From: an uncultured Oscillospiraceae bacterium
GTDB lineage: Bacteria > Bacillota > Clostridia > Oscillospirales > Oscillospiraceae
Assembly: GCA_910589085.1 (NCBI GenBank)
Contig: CAJUSG010000048.1
Coordinates: 6,079-20,221 of the forward strand
DNA length: 14,143 bases
Direction of reading: 5' to 3'
Shown: in pieces, positions 12,386 through 14,143 of the stretch
How positions within the stretch are numbered: position 1 is the first letter of the stretch
Layout: each line of letters begins with the position of its first letter
The notes under the pieces: generated by a model
The model's database searches: none
Told to the model about the DNA's origin: nothing
The model's input: only the letters and a program-made list of their open reading frames with translations
Made by a program: the position numbers and the translations under genes

Positions 12386-13048
12386 ATGGCAGAGAGAAGA
12401 ATGTTTGCAAAATCGGTCATAGGTTCTGCCCGATTCTTGCGAATGCCGTCCACATCCCGGCTGCTATACTACGATCTCGGAATGCAGGCCGATGACGACG
12501 GGATAGTTGAAGCGTTCTCCGTTATACGTACTACTGGAGCCACTGAGGATGATTTAAGAGTGCTGGCGTCAAAGGGATTCGTCACAGTTATGAATGACGA
12601 TCTAGTCACTTACATAACTGACTGGAGCAAGAATAATTATATTCAGAACGACCGATACCGACCTAGTATTTACAAGGAACTTTTGGTGAAAATTGCCAAC
12701 GCTTCCACGGTGGATACAGAGTGTATACATGCTGTATCCGAAATGGATACCCAGGTTAGGTTAGGTAAGGATAGGTTAGGTAAGGGTAGAGAGAGCGAAG
12801 GAGCCGCAAAGCGGCCCACCCGCCCCCGATTTCTGCCGCCAACTGTTGAACAAGTGGCGGAGTATGTGAAGCAACGGGGAAGCCGGGTAGACCCACAGGG
12901 CTTTATCGACTTCTACGAGGCCAAAGGATGGCTGATAGGCAAGACCCCCATGCGAGACTGGAAAGCGGCTTGCCGAAACGCTGAGAGCTGGGAGCGATGG
13001 AATAAGGCGGAGCAGAAGGGAGGGGCTGAGGATGATTACTGGAAATGA
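12386..13048 (+). CDS. Phage-type replisome organizer / DnaD-like replication initiator
   Basis: This 220-residue protein opens with the conserved start of element-borne initiators: MAERRMFAKSVIGSARFLRM, then LLYYDLGMQADDDGIVEAF, a GATEDDLRVLASKGFV helix, and ITDWSKNNYIQNDRYRPSIY. This N-terminal winged-helix domain (about 1-100) binds origin DNA. A linker (120-140) containing QVRLGKDRLGKGRE is encoded by tandem 15-base repeats. The C-terminal part (150-205, PTVEQVAEYVKQRGSRVDPQ, FIDFYEAKGWLIG and DWKAACRNAESW) resembles the DnaD-like tail that recruits the helicase. GGAG lies 7 bases before the ATG. The following gene starts within its last codons. Base composition in the first half is clearly more AT-rich than the flanking chromosome. 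Confidence 0.88.
   Translation: MAERRMFAKSVIGSARFLRMPSTSRLLYYDLGMQADDDGIVEAFSVIRTTGATEDDLRVLASKGFVTVMNDDLVTYITDWSKNNYIQNDRYRPSIYKELLVKIANASTVDTECIHAVSEMDTQVRLGKDRLGKGRESEGAAKRPTRPRFLPPTVEQVAEYVKQRGSRVDPQGFIDFYEAKGWLIGKTPMRDWKAACRNAESWERWNKAEQKGGAEDDYWK
12759..12788 (+). repeat. Tandem 15-base repeats in the initiator gene (candidate replication origin)
   Basis: GGTTAGGTAAGGATA (12759-12773) is followed directly by GGTTAGGTAAGGGTA (12774-12788), which differs at one base. A further partial GGTTA lies at 12754-12758. They encode part of the linker of the replication protein. Origins of lambda-like elements often lie as iterons inside the initiator gene, so this could be where the protein binds. 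Confidence 0.6.
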
Positions 13049-14143
13049 ATCTCTCCTGTTCGCTCCCCGATTCATGGACCCCCAGGCGGAGCCGTACGGC
13101 CTGTTCTGGTGTGCGAATGCTGAGGATGTGCAAGCCATTCAGATCAACGCTGTCTGTAAAGCTCTGACGGTTCCGTGGAAAGAGTTGACGGAGTGGGCCG
13201 AGTTCATCGGTCGCTATCCGTACATAATCGTCGCTGTGCCTCCTGGCCCGGTCCGGGATGAGATTGCCGGTGAGCTGCAAGCCCGCTTCCCCCTCCCGGT
13301 CCTCGTTCCGGGCAAGGACGCCTTTCACGGCTGCGGTTCGGCCCTGGAGCTTCGGGACAACTACGGCCTTTCCGCTATTGACCAATTCCGCAGAGCTGAT
13401 GATCACGTCGAAATCCTCCTTTTTCTTCTCCTGACTCAACACCGCGTCGATCACGTCCGGGTTGAGCTGGTTCTTTTCGTCCATCTCCCGCAGCTTCTTG
13501 GCCTGGGCCTTGGAGGGGGACGACTGCTGCCCCTCAATGGACACGGCGATATACTTCTGATGTTCCGGCCTGATACGGGAAATCTCCACGGCGGGAGTGA
13601 ACGACAGCTTTCCGCCGTCCATAAACTGTTTCAGCTCCGGCACAAGGTCATTCAGATAAATGTACCGCTGGACCGTCTTTCCACTCATGCCGTTGCGCTC
13701 GCCCACTTTGTCCAGAGACAGCTTGCCCAGGTCCGCGCCGTCGCCCCGCGTCCCCTGGTGCTTGATGGCCTCATACTGCTGCTTCAAGGCCGCCGCCTTT
13801 TCGCTGGGCAAAATCGTTTCCCGGTGGCGCAGGTTGTCGTCCGTCATAGCGAGGACGGCTTCATCATCCGTCATGTTGCGGACGATACAGGGCATATTTT
13901 TGTACCCCGCCAGTTCGCTTGCCCGCTGCCGCCGGTGGCCCGCTATGATCTCATAGCCCCCGCCCTCACGGGGACGCACCAGGGCGGGCTGGTGGACGCC
14001 GCCTGCCCGCACAGACGACACCAGCCCTTTCATTTCATTGTCGTCCCGGACGCCGAACGGGTGATCCTGGAACGGGTGGAGCTGGTCCAGGTCCAGATAG
14101 ACGATCTCCTCCTTTTCCCCACGGGAGGCGTCCTTGGGCTGGG
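12903..14143 (-). CDS. ParB/Spo0J-like partition protein, 5' end off window and 3' end replaced
   Basis: The minus-strand frame enters from the right edge and stays open to a stop at 12903. The true ParB part covers about 14143-13388: EEIVYLDLDQLHPFQDHPFG near the start, GVHQPALVRPREGGGYEIIA, the GHRRQRASELAGY box (the ParB GxRR motif), the NMTDDEAVLAMTDDNLRHRE stretch, a helix-turn-helix with VGERNGMSGKTVQRYIYLND, and LSFTPAVEISRIRPEH. It reads KKEDFDVIISSAEL and then loses all family character. From there to 12903 it is only the reverse side of the plus-strand replication genes. Related ICE-encoded ParB proteins continue for some 40 more residues. The protein would segregate a plasmid or circular ICE form; no ParA is visible in the window. 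Confidence 0.85.
   Translation of the reverse strand, partial: QPKDASRGEKEEIVYLDLDQLHPFQDHPFGVRDDNEMKGLVSSVRAGGVHQPALVRPREGGGYEIIAGHRRQRASELAGYKNMPCIVRNMTDDEAVLAMTDDNLRHRETILPSEKAAALKQQYEAIKHQGTRGDGADLGKLSLDKVGERNGMSGKTVQRYIYLNDLVPELKQFMDGGKLSFTPAVEISRIRPEHQKYIAVSIEGQQSSPSKAQAKKLREMDEKNQLNPDVIDAVLSQEKKKEDFDVIISSAELVNSGKAVVVPKLQGRTAAVKGVLARNEDREGEAGLQLTGNLIPDRARRHSDDYVRIATDELGPLRQLFPRNRQSFTDSVDLNGLHILSIRTPEQAVRLRLGVHESGSEQERFISSNHPQPLPSAPPYSIAPSSQRFGKPLSSLAWGSCLSAILWPRRSR
13032..13388 (+). pseudogene. Replicative helicase/primase-like gene, truncated after its N-terminal part
   Basis: The frame starts at an ATG 17 bases inside the end of the initiator gene, with AGGGG and GAGG upstream. The first 115-120 codons read as a real protein: ESLLFAPRFMDPQAEPYGLF, WCANAEDVQAIQINAVCKAL, an IGRYPYIIVAVPPG strand that looks Toprim-like, and GCGSALELRDNYGLSAIDQF. 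I associate this start with the DnaB-type helicase/primase that follows the replisome organizer in Clostridia elements, where the RecA-like ATPase comes next. Here the frame instead continues, open to the window edge, across the reverse strand of parB, so no Walker motifs follow. The helicase part is lost or lies elsewhere. Confidence 0.65.

Noticed and set aside
12751..12790. GGTTAG repeats as telomere-like sequence
   Set aside because: The repeat is a 15-base in-frame unit inside a bacterial replication gene, so an iteron or protein-linker explanation is better than telomeric DNA.
13389..14143. Continuation of the plus-strand helicase-like frame to the window edge
   Set aside because: It stays open, but the sequence is clearly the reverse strand of a ParB gene with intact family motifs, so it is not counted as true coding sequence.

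Overview
The window looks like a chromosomal contig from a GC-rich gut Clostridia lineage, probably Oscillospirales (a Flavonifractor, Lawsonibacter or Oscillibacter relative). This is inferred from strong GG(A)GG ribosome sites and sigma-A promoters combined with high-GC codons, from Firmicutes-type families (MutS2, the UPF0237/UPF0210 pair), and from intergenic palindromic repeats of a kind typical of these genomes. No genus can be proven from the sequence alone.

Positions 1-9150 are ordinary chromosome. A partial TetR regulator and a cysteine-rich protein of unknown function lie on the minus strand. They are divergent from an XRE regulator with a membrane tail, and the two facing promoters share one -10 element. 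A repeat-rich gap follows, then a YfbR-type 5'-deoxynucleotidase, a second repeat cluster, the conserved UPF0237 (ACT domain) and UPF0210 pair, a PilZ protein, and a tight three-gene unit of a MerR regulator, a DUF6194 protein and the complete mutS2.

Positions 9160-14143 are mobile DNA. The boundary is a 23-base copy of a tRNA 3' end (probably tRNA-Val), which marks the displaced attachment site. A tyrosine integrase gene on the minus strand runs straight into this site and lacks its catalytic C-terminus. Next come a possible small RNA, a 26-codon holin-like type I toxin with an overlapping antisense RNA, a CI-like repressor with a divergent Cro-like/excisionase/replication operon, and a replisome-organizer gene that carries tandem 15-base repeats resembling iterons.

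At about 13385 the next plus-strand gene (the start of a probable replicative helicase/primase) breaks off. It is fused tail to tail with a minus-strand ParB gene that has lost its own C-terminus and runs off the right edge. With the truncated integrase, this suggests a rearranged or decaying composite element, or an assembly chimera. No entirely new defence or metabolic system was identified. The most interesting points are the integrase/tRNA junction, the type I toxin locus, the repeats inside the replication gene and the helicase/parB junction.
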